64,000 nt of DNA from an uncultured Bacteroidia bacterium (GCA_902778105.1 CACYWN010000001.1:124001-188000), one strand, 5' to 3'; positions 1 to 8,610 are shown, counted from the stretch's first letter. Notes: generated by a model not told the origin, from the letters alone. Numbers and translations are program-made.

Positions 1-1552
1 TCTTCCAGATCGCTTCCATGCCCAGTTCCGGATACTCTACGCACTCGATGCTGCGGATGCTGCTCTGGGACAGGACGGCGGCCACGCCGCCGATGGTTCC
101 GAGGTAGAAGCCGCCGTGCTTCTGGCAGGCATCGGTGACCGCCTTGGTGCGGTTGCCCTTGGCAATCATCACCAGGGAAGCGCCGACTTCCTGGAATTCG
201 TCCACATAGGGGTCCATGCGGTTGGCCGTGGTGGGGCCCATGCTGCCGCAAGGGTAGCCTTCCGGGGTCTTGGCGGGGCCGGCGTAGAGGATGGGGTGGT
301 CCTTGAAGTAGGACGGCATCCCTTCGCCCGCATCCAGACGAGCCTTGAGCTTCGCGTGGGCGATGTCGCGGGCCACGATAATCGTGCCCTTCAGGTTCAC
401 GCGGGTTCCCACGGTGTATTTGGTGAGTTCGGCGCGCACGGCGTCGATGCCCTTGTCCAGGTCGATCTCGATGCCCTTCGGGCCCTCGCCGGGACGGCGG
501 AGCGCCTCGGGAATCAGCTCGGACGGGTTGGTGTCCATCTTTTCGATCCAGACACCGTCGGCGTTGATCTTGGACTTGATGTTCCGGTCGGCGCTGCAGC
601 TGACGCCCATGCCGATCGGGCAGCTTGCCCCGTGGCGGGGGAGACGCACCACACGGATGTCGTGGGCGAGATACTTGCCGCCGAACTGGGCGCCCAGGCC
701 GATCTTCTGGGCTTCCTTCAGGAGTTTTTCCTCCAGGTCGATGTCACGGAACGCCCGGCCGGTCTCATCGCCGGTGGTGGGCAGGGCGTCGTAATACTTG
801 ATGCTGGCGAGTTTGACCGTGAGGAGGTTCTTCTCGGCCGAGGTGCCGCCGATGACGAAGGCGATGTGGTAGGGAGGGCAAGCCGCGGTGCCCAGGCTCT
901 TCATCTTCTCCACCAGGAACGGAAGGAGCGTTCCCTCGTTCTGGATGGTGGCCTTGGTCATGGGGTAGAAATAGGTCTTGTTGGCGCTGCCGCCGCCCTT
1001 GGCGACCATGATGAAGCGGTATTCACTGCCCTGGGTAGCCTCGATGTCGATCTGCGCGGGAAGGTTGCACTTGGTGTTCACTTCGTTGTACATGTCCAGC
1101 GGGGCGTTCTGGCTGTAGCGGAGATTCTCCTGGGTATAGGTGTCGAAGACACCGCGGCTCAGGGCCTCTTCGTCTTCGAAACCGGTCCATACGTGCTGTC
1201 CCTTTTCACCGTGGATGATGGCAGTGCCGGTGTCCTGGCAGAACGGAAGCACTCCCTTCGCGGCGGTTTCCGCATTGCGCAGGAACTGGAGGGCGACGTA
1301 CTTGTCGTTGTCGCTGGCTTCGGGATCGTCCAGGATGGCCGCCACCTGCTCGTTGTGCGCGCGGCGGAGCATGAACTGGCAGTCGTGGAATGACTGCCGG
1401 GCGACCAGCGTAAGGGCCTCCGGGGAGACTTCCAGGAGGGTTTTATCGCCGCAAGTGCAAGTTTTTACGAGTTTTTCGGAACCGGGGATCTTGTAGTACT
1501 CGGTTGTGTCGGGACCCAACTGGAACATGGGTGCGTATTTGAATTCGGCCAT
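1..1552 (-). CDS. fumA: Fumarate hydratase class I (C-terminus cut by window edge)
   Basis: Iron-sulfur class I fumarase, interconverting fumarate and malate in the cytoplasm. The start is the ATG read at 1552-1550 ([20 protein letters not shown]). 517 residues are visible and the family is usually about 540, so only the last few tens of residues are missing. The N-terminal 4Fe-4S domain carries the expected cysteines: FCQDTGTA (Cys near residue 105), [10 protein letters not shown], and [17 protein letters not shown]. The C-terminal beta domain is recognised by [16 protein letters not shown] and a conserved GGVAAVLSQ stretch near the edge. A TATCTTTG -7 element lies 30 bases upstream at 1583-1590. 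With the aspartase at 3708-5120 it gives two routes to fumarate, which fits an anaerobe running fumarate reduction. The class I assignment is secure; fumA versus fumB naming is arbitrary. Confidence 0.95.
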   Translation of the reverse strand, partial: MAEFKYAPMFQLGPDTTEYYKIPGSEKLVKTCTCGDKTLLEVSPEALTLVARQSFHDCQFMLRRAHNEQVAAILDDPEASDNDKYVALQFLRNAETAAKGVLPFCQDTGTAIIHGEKGQHVWTGFEDEEALSRGVFDTYTQENLRYSQNAPLDMYNEVNTKCNLPAQIDIEATQGSEYRFIMVAKGGGSANKTYFYPMTKATIQNEGTLLPFLVEKMKSLGTAACPPYHIAFVIGGTSAEKNLLTVKLASIKYYDALPTTGDETGRAFRDIDLEEKLLKEAQKIGLGAQFGGKYLAHDIRVVRLPRHGASCPIGMGVSCSADRNIKSKINADGVWIEKMDTNPSELIPEALRRPGEGPKGIEIDLDKGIDAVRAELTKYTVGTRVNLKGTIIVARDIAHAKLKARLDAGEGMPSYFKDHPILYAGPAKTPEGYPCGSMGPTTANRMDPYVDEFQEVGASLVMIAKGNRTKAVTDACQKHGGFYLGTIGGVAAVLSQSSIRSIECVEYPELGMEAIWK

Positions 1553-1582
1553 ATGGAACTTGAATTGGTTTCTTTTATCATA

Positions 1583-1590
1583 CAAAGATA
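1583..1590 (-). promoter_or_regulatory. -7 promoter element of fumarase
   Basis: TATCTTTG on the minus strand matches the Bacteroides -7 consensus TAnnTTTG, 30 bases from the fumarase ATG. No clear TTTG -33 box was seen at the right distance. Confidence 0.6.
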
Positions 1591-1663
1591 GTGTTTTTCG
1601 TCCGATTTGTAAATTTCTTGAAATAATTAGTACCTTGTATTGCAAAGTATCAAAAAAAAATTA

Positions 1664-1671
1664 TATCTTTG
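1664..1671 (+). promoter_or_regulatory. -7 promoter element of the PspC/PadR operon
   Basis: TATCTTTG, 23 bases before the ATG at 1695. A TTG at 1640-1642 sits 21 bases upstream as a possible -33 element. It is divergent from the fumarase promoter less than 80 bases away. Confidence 0.65.
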
Positions 1672-1694
1672 CATCGACAAATATTTTGTACGAT

Positions 1695-2276
1695 ATGAAA
1701 CGCGTGACCAATGCTTGTATCGGAGGGCGCAATTTCACCCTCAACGATGATGCCTACAATCGCCTTGACGCCTATCTGCGCAACTTCAAGGCCAAGCTGA
1801 ACGTTCCCGAAAGCCAGAAGGGGGAAGTGATGGACGACATCGAGAGCCGGATTTCCGAACTGTTCTACCAGGAGGTAGGGGAGAGTTCCCGGGTCGTGAC
1901 CCTGGAAATGGTGGAAAAGGTGGTGTCGACCCTCGGCATGCCCGACGGGTCGGCGGAAACCGGATACACCTATTCCAGCGCATTCCCGGAGGATAAGGCC
2001 CCCAGGAAGCTGTACCGCGATGTGGACAACAAGGGGGTTGCCGGTGTGTGCTCCGGACTGGGATGGTACTTCAACATCGACGTAACCATCATCCGGATCA
2101 TCATGCTGGTCGCCCTGCTGGCCGGTACCTCCGGATTCTGGATCTACGTGGTGCTGTGGATCGCCGTCCCCAAGGCGCTGACCCCGGCCCAGAAGTGCGA
2201 GATGCGGGGCATTCCCGCCACGGCGGAGAACATGTCCCGGTTCACGAATCACGCGCAGGACACTTATAACCGATAG
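1695..2276 (+). CDS. PspC-domain membrane protein (short)
   Basis: 193-residue protein starting MKRVTNACIGGRNFTL at the ATG 23 bases after a -7 element. An upstream in-frame start at 1506 would overlap the fumarase promoter and was not chosen. The N-terminal ~95 residues form a charged cytoplasmic segment (INDD-type helix with ESRISELF). A PspC domain follows from about residue 98 (RKLYRDVDNKGVAGVCSGLG), with membrane segments around TIIRIIMLVALLAG and FWIYVVLWIAVP. PspC domains belong to the phage-shock/envelope-stress family. The next gene is a PadR repressor 4 bases downstream and then a longer PspC paralogue with the same N-terminal plan, so the three act as one operon. Likely an inner-membrane stress sensor or modulator of the PadR regulator; the exact signal is unknown. 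Confidence 0.88.
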   Translation: MKRVTNACIGGRNFTLNDDAYNRLDAYLRNFKAKLNVPESQKGEVMDDIESRISELFYQEVGESSRVVTLEMVEKVVSTLGMPDGSAETGYTYSSAFPEDKAPRKLYRDVDNKGVAGVCSGLGWYFNIDVTIIRIIMLVALLAGTSGFWIYVVLWIAVPKALTPAQKCEMRGIPATAENMSRFTNHAQDTYNR

Positions 2277-2280
2277 CCTT

Positions 2281-2610
2281 ATGGAGAGTACGACCGACAA
2301 TGTCCGTTCCCAGATGCGGAAAGGCGTGCTGGAATACTGCATCCTGTGTATTCTCAGCAAGCGGGAGGCCTATGCCTCCAGTATCATCGACGCCCTCAAG
2401 GCCGCGAACATGATCGTGGTCGAGGGTACCCTGTATCCCTTGCTTATCCGTCAGAAGAACCAGGGGCTGCTTACCTACCGGTGGGAGGAGTCCACGCAGG
2501 GCCCGCCCCGGAAATACTATGGAATTACGGAGAAGGGCCGGGCCCAGCTTGCCGAAATGGACGCGGCCTGGCAGGAAATGGTGGAAAGCATTGACACATT
2601 GAAACGATGA
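2281..2610 (+). CDS. PadR-family transcriptional regulator
   Basis: 109-residue winged-helix regulator. The PadR signature is clear: KGVLEYCILCILSKREAYA (helix 1-2), IVVEGTLYPLLIRQKNQGLL (recognition helix and wing) and GPPRKYYGITEKGRAQL (wing), with a short C-terminal helix ending DTLKR. It lacks the long C-terminal domain of full-length PadR, so it is the short PadR-s2 type. It starts 4 bases after the first PspC gene, and its stop overlaps the next PspC gene's ATG (ATGA overlap at 2607-2610), which implies translational coupling. Probably autoregulates this operon; operator not identified. Confidence 0.93.
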   Translation: MESTTDNVRSQMRKGVLEYCILCILSKREAYASSIIDALKAANMIVVEGTLYPLLIRQKNQGLLTYRWEESTQGPPRKYYGITEKGRAQLAEMDAAWQEMVESIDTLKR

Positions 2611-3647
2611 CGGAAGTAGAGAAAGTGAGCATTGGGGGCTATGCCTTCACGCTCGAAAAAGACGCCTCGATGGAGGTGGAACACTATCTGAAGGGGCTGG
2701 AAGCCCATTATCTGAGCCAGCCGGGCGGCAAGGAGATCATGGAGGGCATCGAGGAAAGGATGGCCGAACTCCTGCTGGAGCGGTGCGGCCAGCACGGCGT
2801 GGCTTCGGTGCAGGACATCCGCGGGATCATCGACATCCTCGGGCGCCCCGAAAGGATCGAAGCCGACGACCCCGAACCCGAGCGGCCGCAGGAGGCCCCG
2901 CAAAGGAAACTGTACCGCGACCTGGAGAACAAGCGCATCGGCGGAGTCTGCGCCGGACTGGCGAACTACTTCCATTTCGATGTCGTCGCGATGCGGATCA
3001 TCTTCTCCGTCATCGCCCTGGCCCTCTTTTTCGGAGGGGCCGACGACGGCGTCTGGTCGCTGCTCGGTTTCGTCGCCTATGCCATCCTGTGGCTGGCGAT
3101 GCCGCCGGCCCGCACGGCGCAGGAACGCTGGGCCATGAAGGGAGACGGCGGAACGCTGGACGACATCCAGCGCAACGTCCGCAGCGGCATCCAGGAGATG
3201 GGAGATACCGCCCGGAAAGGCGTGAATGCGGTGCGGAATGAGCTTCAGTCCCGCCCTGGGAGCGAACTGGGACGGATCATCCTGATCGTCATCGGCATCA
3301 TCCTCCTGCTTTCCGGCGTATCCGGCCTGGCCTCGGTCTCCGTGCTCGGTCTCAAGGGAACGACGCTCTTCAGTGCGCCCCTCGACCGTTTCCTGGACGA
3401 CCTCTCCACGCACGTTCCCATCTTCTACGACCTGGTGTCCACACCGTGGATCATGGTCCTGATGGTCCTGGCCATCGTCCTGCCCCTGATCGGGCTGATC
3501 TATGGCGGCGTGCAGATGATCTTCGGCTTCAAGCCGCCCAAATGGCGCCCCGGCCTGGTGATTTTCGTGGTCTGGCTCGTCGTCCTGGTGGTGCTTGCGG
3601 TCCTGTTCGCCCTGGGGGCGATCTCGACAGATTACCTCTCTATCTGA
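2607..3647 (+). CDS. PspC-domain membrane protein (long)
   Basis: 346 residues, ATG overlapping the PadR stop. Residues 1-90 repeat the N-terminal plan of the short PspC protein (VSIGGYAFTLEKDASMEVEHY, GIEERMAELL). The PspC domain runs from about 95 to 155 (RKLYRDLENKRIGGVCAGLA; ILWLAMPPA). Further membrane segments follow near residues 215-235 (ELGRIILIVIGIILLLSG), 275-300 (PWIMVLMVLAIVLPLIGLIY) and 315-340 (GLVIFVVWLVVLVVLAVLFA). A low-complexity linker (IQRNVRSGIQEMGDTARKGV) lies between. The two PspC proteins look like paralogues from duplication around padR. Inner-membrane location is expected. Followed by a strong hairpin at 3655-3682. Confidence 0.88.
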   Translation: MTEVEKVSIGGYAFTLEKDASMEVEHYLKGLEAHYLSQPGGKEIMEGIEERMAELLLERCGQHGVASVQDIRGIIDILGRPERIEADDPEPERPQEAPQRKLYRDLENKRIGGVCAGLANYFHFDVVAMRIIFSVIALALFFGGADDGVWSLLGFVAYAILWLAMPPARTAQERWAMKGDGGTLDDIQRNVRSGIQEMGDTARKGVNAVRNELQSRPGSELGRIILIVIGIILLLSGVSGLASVSVLGLKGTTLFSAPLDRFLDDLSTHVPIFYDLVSTPWIMVLMVLAIVLPLIGLIYGGVQMIFGFKPPKWRPGLVIFVVWLVVLVVLAVLFALGAISTDYLSI

Positions 3648-3654
3648 TGACGGA

Positions 3655-3682
3655 AAAGGGCGGTCCCGCGGGGCCGCCCTTT
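3655..3682. terminator. Bidirectional rho-independent terminator
   Basis: Perfect arms AAAGGGCGG (3655-3663) and CCGCCCTTT (3674-3682), with additional CCC/GGG pairing toward the loop. It lies between the convergent pspC operon and the aspartase gene and can serve both strands. Confidence 0.85.
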
Positions 3683-3707
3683 ACATCTGTAAAAGAATGC
3701 GCTGAAC

Positions 3708-5120
3708 CTACTTGATGAAGGCGTGCGCAGAGGTCATGGCCTTCGGGTCCAGGGCCTCGTCCAGCTTCTCCTGGGTCATGAGGCCGTGCTCAAGCACGAG
3801 GTCGTACACGCTGCGGCCGGTCTCGAGGGCTTCCTTGGCCACCTTCGTGGAGGCCTTGTAGCCGATGTACGGGTTCAGGGCGGTGACGATGCCGATGGAA
3901 TTCTTCACCATGTCGTAGCAGTGGTCCGCATTGACGGTGATGCCGTCGATACACTTGGTGCGGAGGGTGTTCATGACGTTGACCAGCCAGGTCTGGCTTT
4001 CGAGGATGCACTGGACGATGACGGGTTCCATCACGTTCAACTGCAGCTGGCCGGCTTCGGCGGCGAAGGCGACGGCGGTGTCGTTGCCGATGACCTTGAA
4101 GCACACCTGGTTCGTCACTTCGGGGATGACGGGGTTCACCTTGCCCGGCATGATGGAGGATCCCGGCGCCATGGGAGGCAGGTTGATCTCATGCAGGCCG
4201 CAGCGCGGGCCGGAGGCCATCAGGCGCAGGTCGTTGCAGATTTTGGAGAGTTTGATGGCGAGGCGCTTGAGGGCGGCGGAATAGCTTACGTAGGCACCGG
4301 TGTCCGGGGTGGCTTCCACCAGGTCCGGGGCCTTCTCGAACTTGTCGCCGGTGAACTCGGAGAGGCGGATGGTGCACAGTTCCGCGAAACCCGGGACGGC
4401 GTTGAGGCCGGTGCCGATGGCGGTTCCGCCCATGTTGACCTCCTTGAGGAGGACGGCGTTGCGTTCGAGGTTGGCGATTTCCTCTTCCAGGTTGTTCGCA
4501 AAAGCGTTGAATTCCTGTCCGGAAGTCATCGGGACGGCGTCCTGCAGCTGCGTGCGGCCCATCTTGATGATGTCCTTGAATTCCTGGCCCTTGGCGCGGA
4601 AGGAGGCGATCAGGTCGGAAAGGGCCTTCTCGACATGCCGGTTCATCCGGACGAAGGTGTAGCGGAAGGCGCTCGGGAAAGCGTCGTTCGTGGACTGGGC
4701 GCAGTTCACGTGGTCGTTGGGGGAGCAGTACTGGTATTCGCCCTTGTTGTGTCCCATGATCTCGAGGGCGCGGTTCGCAATCACCTCGTTGGCGTTCATG
4801 TTCACGGAGGTGCCGGCGCCGCCCTGCATCATGTCCACGGGGAACTGGTCGTGGAACTTGCCGTCGACGATTTCCCGGCAGGCCTGGACGATGGCGTCCG
4901 CGATGGTGCGGTCCAGTACGCCCAGTTCGGCGTTGGCCTCAGCGGCGGCCATTTTCACATAGGCGATCGCGATGATGTACTCGGGATAGTGAGACATCCG
5001 CGTGGTGGAAATCTTGTAATTATTGAGGGCCCGTTGGGTCTGTACGCCGTAGTAGGCGTCGGCGGGAACCTTGAGTTCCCCCAGGAGGTCGCTTTCGACC
5101 CGGAATTTGGTAGAAGACAT
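3708..5120 (-). CDS. aspA: Aspartate ammonia-lyase (aspartase)
   Basis: 470-residue member of the aspartase/fumarase superfamily, full length. It deaminates L-aspartate to fumarate and ammonia. The signature loop GSSIMPGKVNPVIPEVTNQV (minus strand near 4110-4170) has the IPE form typical of aspartase rather than the TQCEA form of class II fumarase. Other conserved blocks are GTSVNMNANEVIANRA, PNDHVNCAQSTNDAFPS and GRTQLQDAVPMTSGQEF. Start MSSTKFRVESDLLGELKVP is 24 bases after a TATCTTTG -7 element. It makes the fumarate that the fumarase upstream in this window or a fumarate reductase would use. A class II fumarase is the alternative but less likely. Confidence 0.93.
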   Translation of the reverse strand: MSSTKFRVESDLLGELKVPADAYYGVQTQRALNNYKISTTRMSHYPEYIIAIAYVKMAAAEANAELGVLDRTIADAIVQACREIVDGKFHDQFPVDMMQGGAGTSVNMNANEVIANRALEIMGHNKGEYQYCSPNDHVNCAQSTNDAFPSAFRYTFVRMNRHVEKALSDLIASFRAKGQEFKDIIKMGRTQLQDAVPMTSGQEFNAFANNLEEEIANLERNAVLLKEVNMGGTAIGTGLNAVPGFAELCTIRLSEFTGDKFEKAPDLVEATPDTGAYVSYSAALKRLAIKLSKICNDLRLMASGPRCGLHEINLPPMAPGSSIMPGKVNPVIPEVTNQVCFKVIGNDTAVAFAAEAGQLQLNVMEPVIVQCILESQTWLVNVMNTLRTKCIDGITVNADHCYDMVKNSIGIVTALNPYIGYKASTKVAKEALETGRSVYDLVLEHGLMTQEKLDEALDPKAMTSAHAFIK

Positions 5121-5144
5121 AGATAAGTGTTATCAATGGTTGCG

Positions 5145-5152
5145 CAAAGATA
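5145..5152 (-). promoter_or_regulatory. -7 promoter element of aspA
   Basis: TATCTTTG on the minus strand, 24 bases from the aspA ATG, in the 46-base gap after the phosphatase stop. Confidence 0.6.
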
Positions 5153-5166
5153 ACCATTTATCTTGA

Positions 5167-5895
5167 TTATTCCAGCATCAGGGCCCGCAAGTCGTCGATG
5201 TCCTTCTGCGCGACGCCGATCTTGAGCAGGTACTTGACGATGCGCTCCTGATAGGTCCCGCCGTCGGTCTCGTTGAAGATGGTCTTGCGGATGGACGGAT
5301 AGCTGTAGTTGTTGCGCGTGTGCTTGTAGACAGGGTTTCCGTCGTCATCCTTGGACATTCCCCAGTCGGCAGGGGAGAAGTAGGTGAGTTCATAGTCTTT
5401 GGCCATGTCGCTTTCGCTCACGCCCAGGGTGCCCAGGATCAGGACGGCGAGGGTGCCCGTCCGGTCGCGGCCTGCGGCGCAGTGGAAATACAGGGGTTTC
5501 CCTTCCCGCACGCAATGCACGACATATTCGAAGGTGGCCTTTACCTTGGGCTGGTTGTCCCGGACCATGTGGTTGTAACCACTGTCAAAACCGGGTGCAT
5601 AGAAGGTGATATCGCTGCCCAGCGGGGACCTGGAAGGAACGTCTTCCGCCTCGCGGAGATCCAGTTCGGCCTTGATCCCTTCCGCGCGCATTTCCTGTTT
5701 CCCCATGTCGTTCATATACTTCCCGTCCAGGCGACCGCCTCGGTAGATCTTGCGGAAAACCACTGTCTTCCCGTTCAGTCCCTTCCATCCTCCCAGATCA
5801 CGGGCGTTGCGGACGTTGGGCTCGAAGTATACCTGATGCAGCAGACCCCGGGTCTTGAAGGAACCGTTGGCTATGACTTTTCCGCCGGAAGTCAC
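5167..5895 (-). CDS. Tyrosine-protein phosphatase domain (3' half of frameshifted fusion gene)
   Basis: 242 residues from the first ATG of this frame, but homology-like sequence extends upstream in the same frame (LTNLVPGREYHYSV, directly before MTSGGKVIANGSF). That stretch completes a fibronectin-type domain begun by the GH18 frame upstream. The domain is the secreted Bacteroides-type dual-specificity/tyrosine phosphatase (Y_phosphatase3 family): NARDLGG (general acid region), LDLREAEDVPSRSPLG, and the CX5R loop HCAAGRDRTG with catalytic Cys. Expected to dephosphorylate phosphotyrosine or another phosphoester outside the cytoplasm. The free ORF has no signal peptide, so if translated alone from MTSGG it would be mislocalised; this supports a single ancestral gene spanning 5167-7339. 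Confidence 0.85.
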   Translation of the reverse strand: MTSGGKVIANGSFKTRGLLHQVYFEPNVRNARDLGGWKGLNGKTVVFRKIYRGGRLDGKYMNDMGKQEMRAEGIKAELDLREAEDVPSRSPLGSDITFYAPGFDSGYNHMVRDNQPKVKATFEYVVHCVREGKPLYFHCAAGRDRTGTLAVLILGTLGVSESDMAKDYELTYFSPADWGMSKDDDGNPVYKHTRNNYSYPSIRKTIFNETDGGTYQERIVKYLLKIGVAQKDIDDLRALMLE

Positions 5896-5908
5896 GCTGT
5901 AGTGATAT

Positions 5909-7339
5909 TCACGCCCCGGAACCAGGTTGGTAAGGCCCCTGACTGGCCGTACCGGCCGGCAGGCTGTACTCCCGGCTCCAGTCGCTTTCCCAGACTTTCA
6001 GGGTTTCGGCCGAGGTGCTGGGCGTCCACGTAATCGTATGGGTAGGAGGGATATCCGCTTCACCGGGTCCGCCGCCGGGGTAGTCGAGGATCCGCGTGGT
6101 CTTGTAGTCGGTATCCGTATAGGTCACTTCCTCCAGGAACTTCTGGACATAGGGATTCGTTACCAGGATGGCGTCCGGGTCTTCCGGGGGAGTCGGAGGA
6201 ACGTAGTCCGGGAGCAGGCGGGAGGCAACGGCGTGGCCCAGGGTGAAGGAGGCGTCATCGGCCTCGATGTTCCAGTACATCGCCCCGGCGAGGTCCTTCT
6301 GGATGACAAACTCAGCCTTGAGTCCGACGGACCGGTCATTGTCGAAGTTGAGGACCATGTCCCCGGTGGAATTCACGACATAGGGGACCATGGCGGTGTT
6401 GTCCCACATGACCTTGTACTTGCTTTCGTCGATGACAATGTCCTTGTAATCAACGTAATCGTCGAACGCTTTCCCGTCTCCGTGGCCGTAGAAGGGGATG
6501 CCGAGGACGATCTTCTCGTAAGGGACGCCGGCGGCGAAATGGGCGGCGACCGACTCGTCACAGCTTTCCGAGGCCTTGGAACTGCGGTGCAGGGCGCTGT
6601 TGTGCCTGGGCGGATGGCCCATGTCGTAGGTCATCACATTGACGAAATCCATATAGGGAATGGCTTCCTTGAAGTCCACGTACTTGGCGTTGGAGGCCGA
6701 TGCCATTGTCAGGAGCTTGTCCTTTCCGAGCGTCTCCCGCAGGTTCCGCATCAGGAGCGTGAAGTTCCTGGTGTCTTCCGGTGAGGAAGAGATGCCGGCC
6801 GCACTGCTCGTCGGGTATTCCCAGTCGATGTCGATTCCGTCCAGCCCGAACCTGTTCACTGCGGCCAGACAGTTCTTGCAGAAGTTCTTCCGGTGGGTTT
6901 CGCTGGCCGCCATCTCGCTGAAGTTGCCGGCTTCCCAGCCGCCGACGGAGAGGAGGACCTTCAGGGAAGGCTTCTGCTTTTTCAGCGCCACGATCTGCGA
7001 AAGGCGGCTCTCCTTCTTGATGTCCAGGGACTCGAAATCGCTTTTGATGTGGGCGAACGCATAATTGATGTGCGTGAGCAGCGAGGGATCGGGCATCGTG
7101 GACTCCCAGTAAACCGCGTAGCCCACGATGACGGTTTCCGAGGGCGGGGCCGTAGGGGTTGCGGGCGTCGCAGGCGTGTCAGGCGTATCAGGATCCTTTC
7201 CGGCAGGTTTGTCCGGATCCGTCTGTCCCTGCTGCCCGCTGGGCTTCACGGGCGGCTCGATGATGAATTTCTCTGCTGGCTTGTTGCACGAAAGCAGCAG
7301 CGGAAGGCTGATAAAGAAGAAGGTCAGAAGTCTTTTCAT
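5909..7339 (-). CDS. GH18 glycosidase-domain lipoprotein (5' half of frameshifted fusion gene)
   Basis: 476 residues to the stop, starting MKRLLTFFFISLPLLLSCNK, a lipoprotein signal with lipobox LLSC. A Pro/Thr-rich linker (residues ~25-65) precedes a GH18 barrel. The catalytic motif DGIDIDWEYP has the acid/base Glu at residue 174, and NVMTYDM and MYWNIEADD match later barrel strands. GH18 enzymes cleave chitin or the chitobiose core of N-glycans (chitinase or endo-beta-N-acetylglucosaminidase); which one cannot be told here. After the barrel the protein continues with VTNPYVQKFLEEVTYTDTDY and LDYPGGGPGEADIPP, the usual N-terminal region of Bacteroides tyrosine phosphatases, then shifts frame at the C4 run 5936-5939 and stops at 5909. 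A far-upstream ATG at 7711 runs antisense through the next gene and was rejected. Confidence 0.85.
   Translation of the reverse strand: MKRLLTFFFISLPLLLSCNKPAEKFIIEPPVKPSGQQGQTDPDKPAGKDPDTPDTPATPATPTAPPSETVIVGYAVYWESTMPDPSLLTHINYAFAHIKSDFESLDIKKESRLSQIVALKKQKPSLKVLLSVGGWEAGNFSEMAASETHRKNFCKNCLAAVNRFGLDGIDIDWEYPTSSAAGISSSPEDTRNFTLLMRNLRETLGKDKLLTMASASNAKYVDFKEAIPYMDFVNVMTYDMGHPPRHNSALHRSSKASESCDESVAAHFAAGVPYEKIVLGIPFYGHGDGKAFDDYVDYKDIVIDESKYKVMWDNTAMVPYVVNSTGDMVLNFDNDRSVGLKAEFVIQKDLAGAMYWNIEADDASFTLGHAVASRLLPDYVPPTPPEDPDAILVTNPYVQKFLEEVTYTDTDYKTTRILDYPGGGPGEADIPPTHTITWTPSTSAETLKVWESDWSREYSLPAGTASQGPYQPGSGA
5936..5939 (-). other. Probable +1 frameshift in a G4 run
   Basis: On the coding strand CAG-GGG-CCT-TAC leads to a stop within 10 codons. 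Removing one G gives CAG-GGC-CTT-ACC-AAC and continues in frame into LVPGREYHYSV and the phosphatase. A real mutation, a phase-variable run, programmed frameshifting or a sequencing/assembly error are all possible. Confidence 0.75.
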
Positions 7340-7364
7340 AACGATGTCCTTTACGGCTCCAGGA

Positions 7365-7372
7365 CAAATGTA
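7365..7372 (-). promoter_or_regulatory. -7 promoter element of the GH18/phosphatase gene
   Basis: TACATTTG on the minus strand fits TAnnTTTG, 25 bases upstream of the ATG at 7339. Confidence 0.5.
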
Positions 7373-7443
7373 GGAAAAACGCCTGATAATCCGCTCCTTG
7401 TGCGCAATTTGGATAGAACTTTCCGTAAATTGCGGATACGGAA

Positions 7444-8610
7444 TCAATCCTGCCGTTTCAGGGGAAGTTTTTTGCCGTAGGTGAGCATGCGCCAGAGCCA
7501 TTCCACGGGTCCGAAGGCAAAGGGGCGGAGCCAAAGGATGCTGAACAGCACCTGGAAGGCATATACGCCCAGGGCGATGAGCTCGGTTTCCAACAGGCCC
7601 ACCCGGTTTCCGAGGCCGAAACCGATCCCATAGAACAGGATGATGCCGATGACCGACTGACCGAGGTAGTTCGTACAGGCCATCCGCCCGGGCTTGGAGA
7701 GCAGCTGCCATCCGGGAGCGTTCCCGCTCCGGGCGAACAGCAGGGCAAAGCCTGCGGCGTAGGCGAAACCCATGGGATACACGCTCAGCAGGTAGGCGAA
7801 GTCATGGGCAACCCGTCCCCAAGGATAGCCCTGCATGGCGCTCCAGGTGTACAGGAGGCCGATGGGGAGGCCCAGGGCGAGGCCCCAGGCAAGGATCTTC
7901 TTCAGCAGGCCTCTGTTGCCTTCCAGGTCGGCATAGATCCGTTCCCGGCCCACGGCGAAGCCTACGATGAACAGGCCCAGGACCTTGAACAGGCGGTGGC
8001 CCGAAACGAACTCCCACATCCTTTCAACAGCTCCCTGGTGCAGGAACTGGAGGACTTCCCGGTAGCTCCGGGCGTCGGAGAGCCAGGTGCCGAAGTTGGC
8101 CTCCGTGATGCCGTACAGGCCGCAGATGCGCCACTGCTCCCGCTCCAGCGGATCGGCCAGGCGCGTTCCGAAAACGGCGTCCAGTAGTACGGGCATGAGG
8201 AAAAGGCCGCCCGCCGCCAGCAGGAGTTTCCGGGTGGGCAGCTTCCGGAACAGGGGCAGCAGCATCCCGCACACGGCGTAAAGCATGAGGATGTCTCCGC
8301 TCCAGAGGAAACACAGGTGCAGAAGGCCGATGACAAGGAGCACGGTCATCCGCCGGTAGAAGGTTTTCAGTTTCCCTTCCGCATGGGCCAGCTGGATGCT
8401 GAACCCCATCCCGAACAGGAGCGAGAACAGCGTATAGAACTCCCCGTCCACGAAAAAGGTCTGCACGGCCCGGGTGACGACGTCCGTCCGGGTCCATGCA
8501 GACGGGTCCGAGAAGGTCCACAGCGAGAATTCCGGGAAGTTCGCGAGGATGATTCCCAGGATGGCGAACCCCCGGAGGGCGTCCAGTATGACATAGCGTT
8601 TCTTCGGCAT
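7444..8610 (-). CDS. DUF418-family membrane protein (YeiB-like)
   Basis: 388-residue polytopic inner-membrane protein. The N-terminus RYVILDALRGFAILGIILAN is the classic start of the DUF418/YeiB and acyltransferase-3-like heparan-acetyltransferase group. The C-terminal DUF418 region contains GRMACTNYLGQSVIGIILFYG and ends LWRMLTYGKKLPLKRQD, with W/R residues typical of this family (PVEWLWRMLTYG). About ten hydrophobic segments can be counted. The function is not established; transport or acyl modification of envelope molecules has been suggested for relatives. A TATCTTTG element ends only 8 bases before the ATG, so the mRNA may be nearly leaderless. No operon partner: the next gene on this strand begins 104 bases downstream with its own promoter. 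Confidence 0.88.
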   Translation of the reverse strand: MPKKRYVILDALRGFAILGIILANFPEFSLWTFSDPSAWTRTDVVTRAVQTFFVDGEFYTLFSLLFGMGFSIQLAHAEGKLKTFYRRMTVLLVIGLLHLCFLWSGDILMLYAVCGMLLPLFRKLPTRKLLLAAGGLFLMPVLLDAVFGTRLADPLEREQWRICGLYGITEANFGTWLSDARSYREVLQFLHQGAVERMWEFVSGHRLFKVLGLFIVGFAVGRERIYADLEGNRGLLKKILAWGLALGLPIGLLYTWSAMQGYPWGRVAHDFAYLLSVYPMGFAYAAGFALLFARSGNAPGWQLLSKPGRMACTNYLGQSVIGIILFYGIGFGLGNRVGLLETELIALGVYAFQVLFSILWLRPFAFGPVEWLWRMLTYGKKLPLKRQD

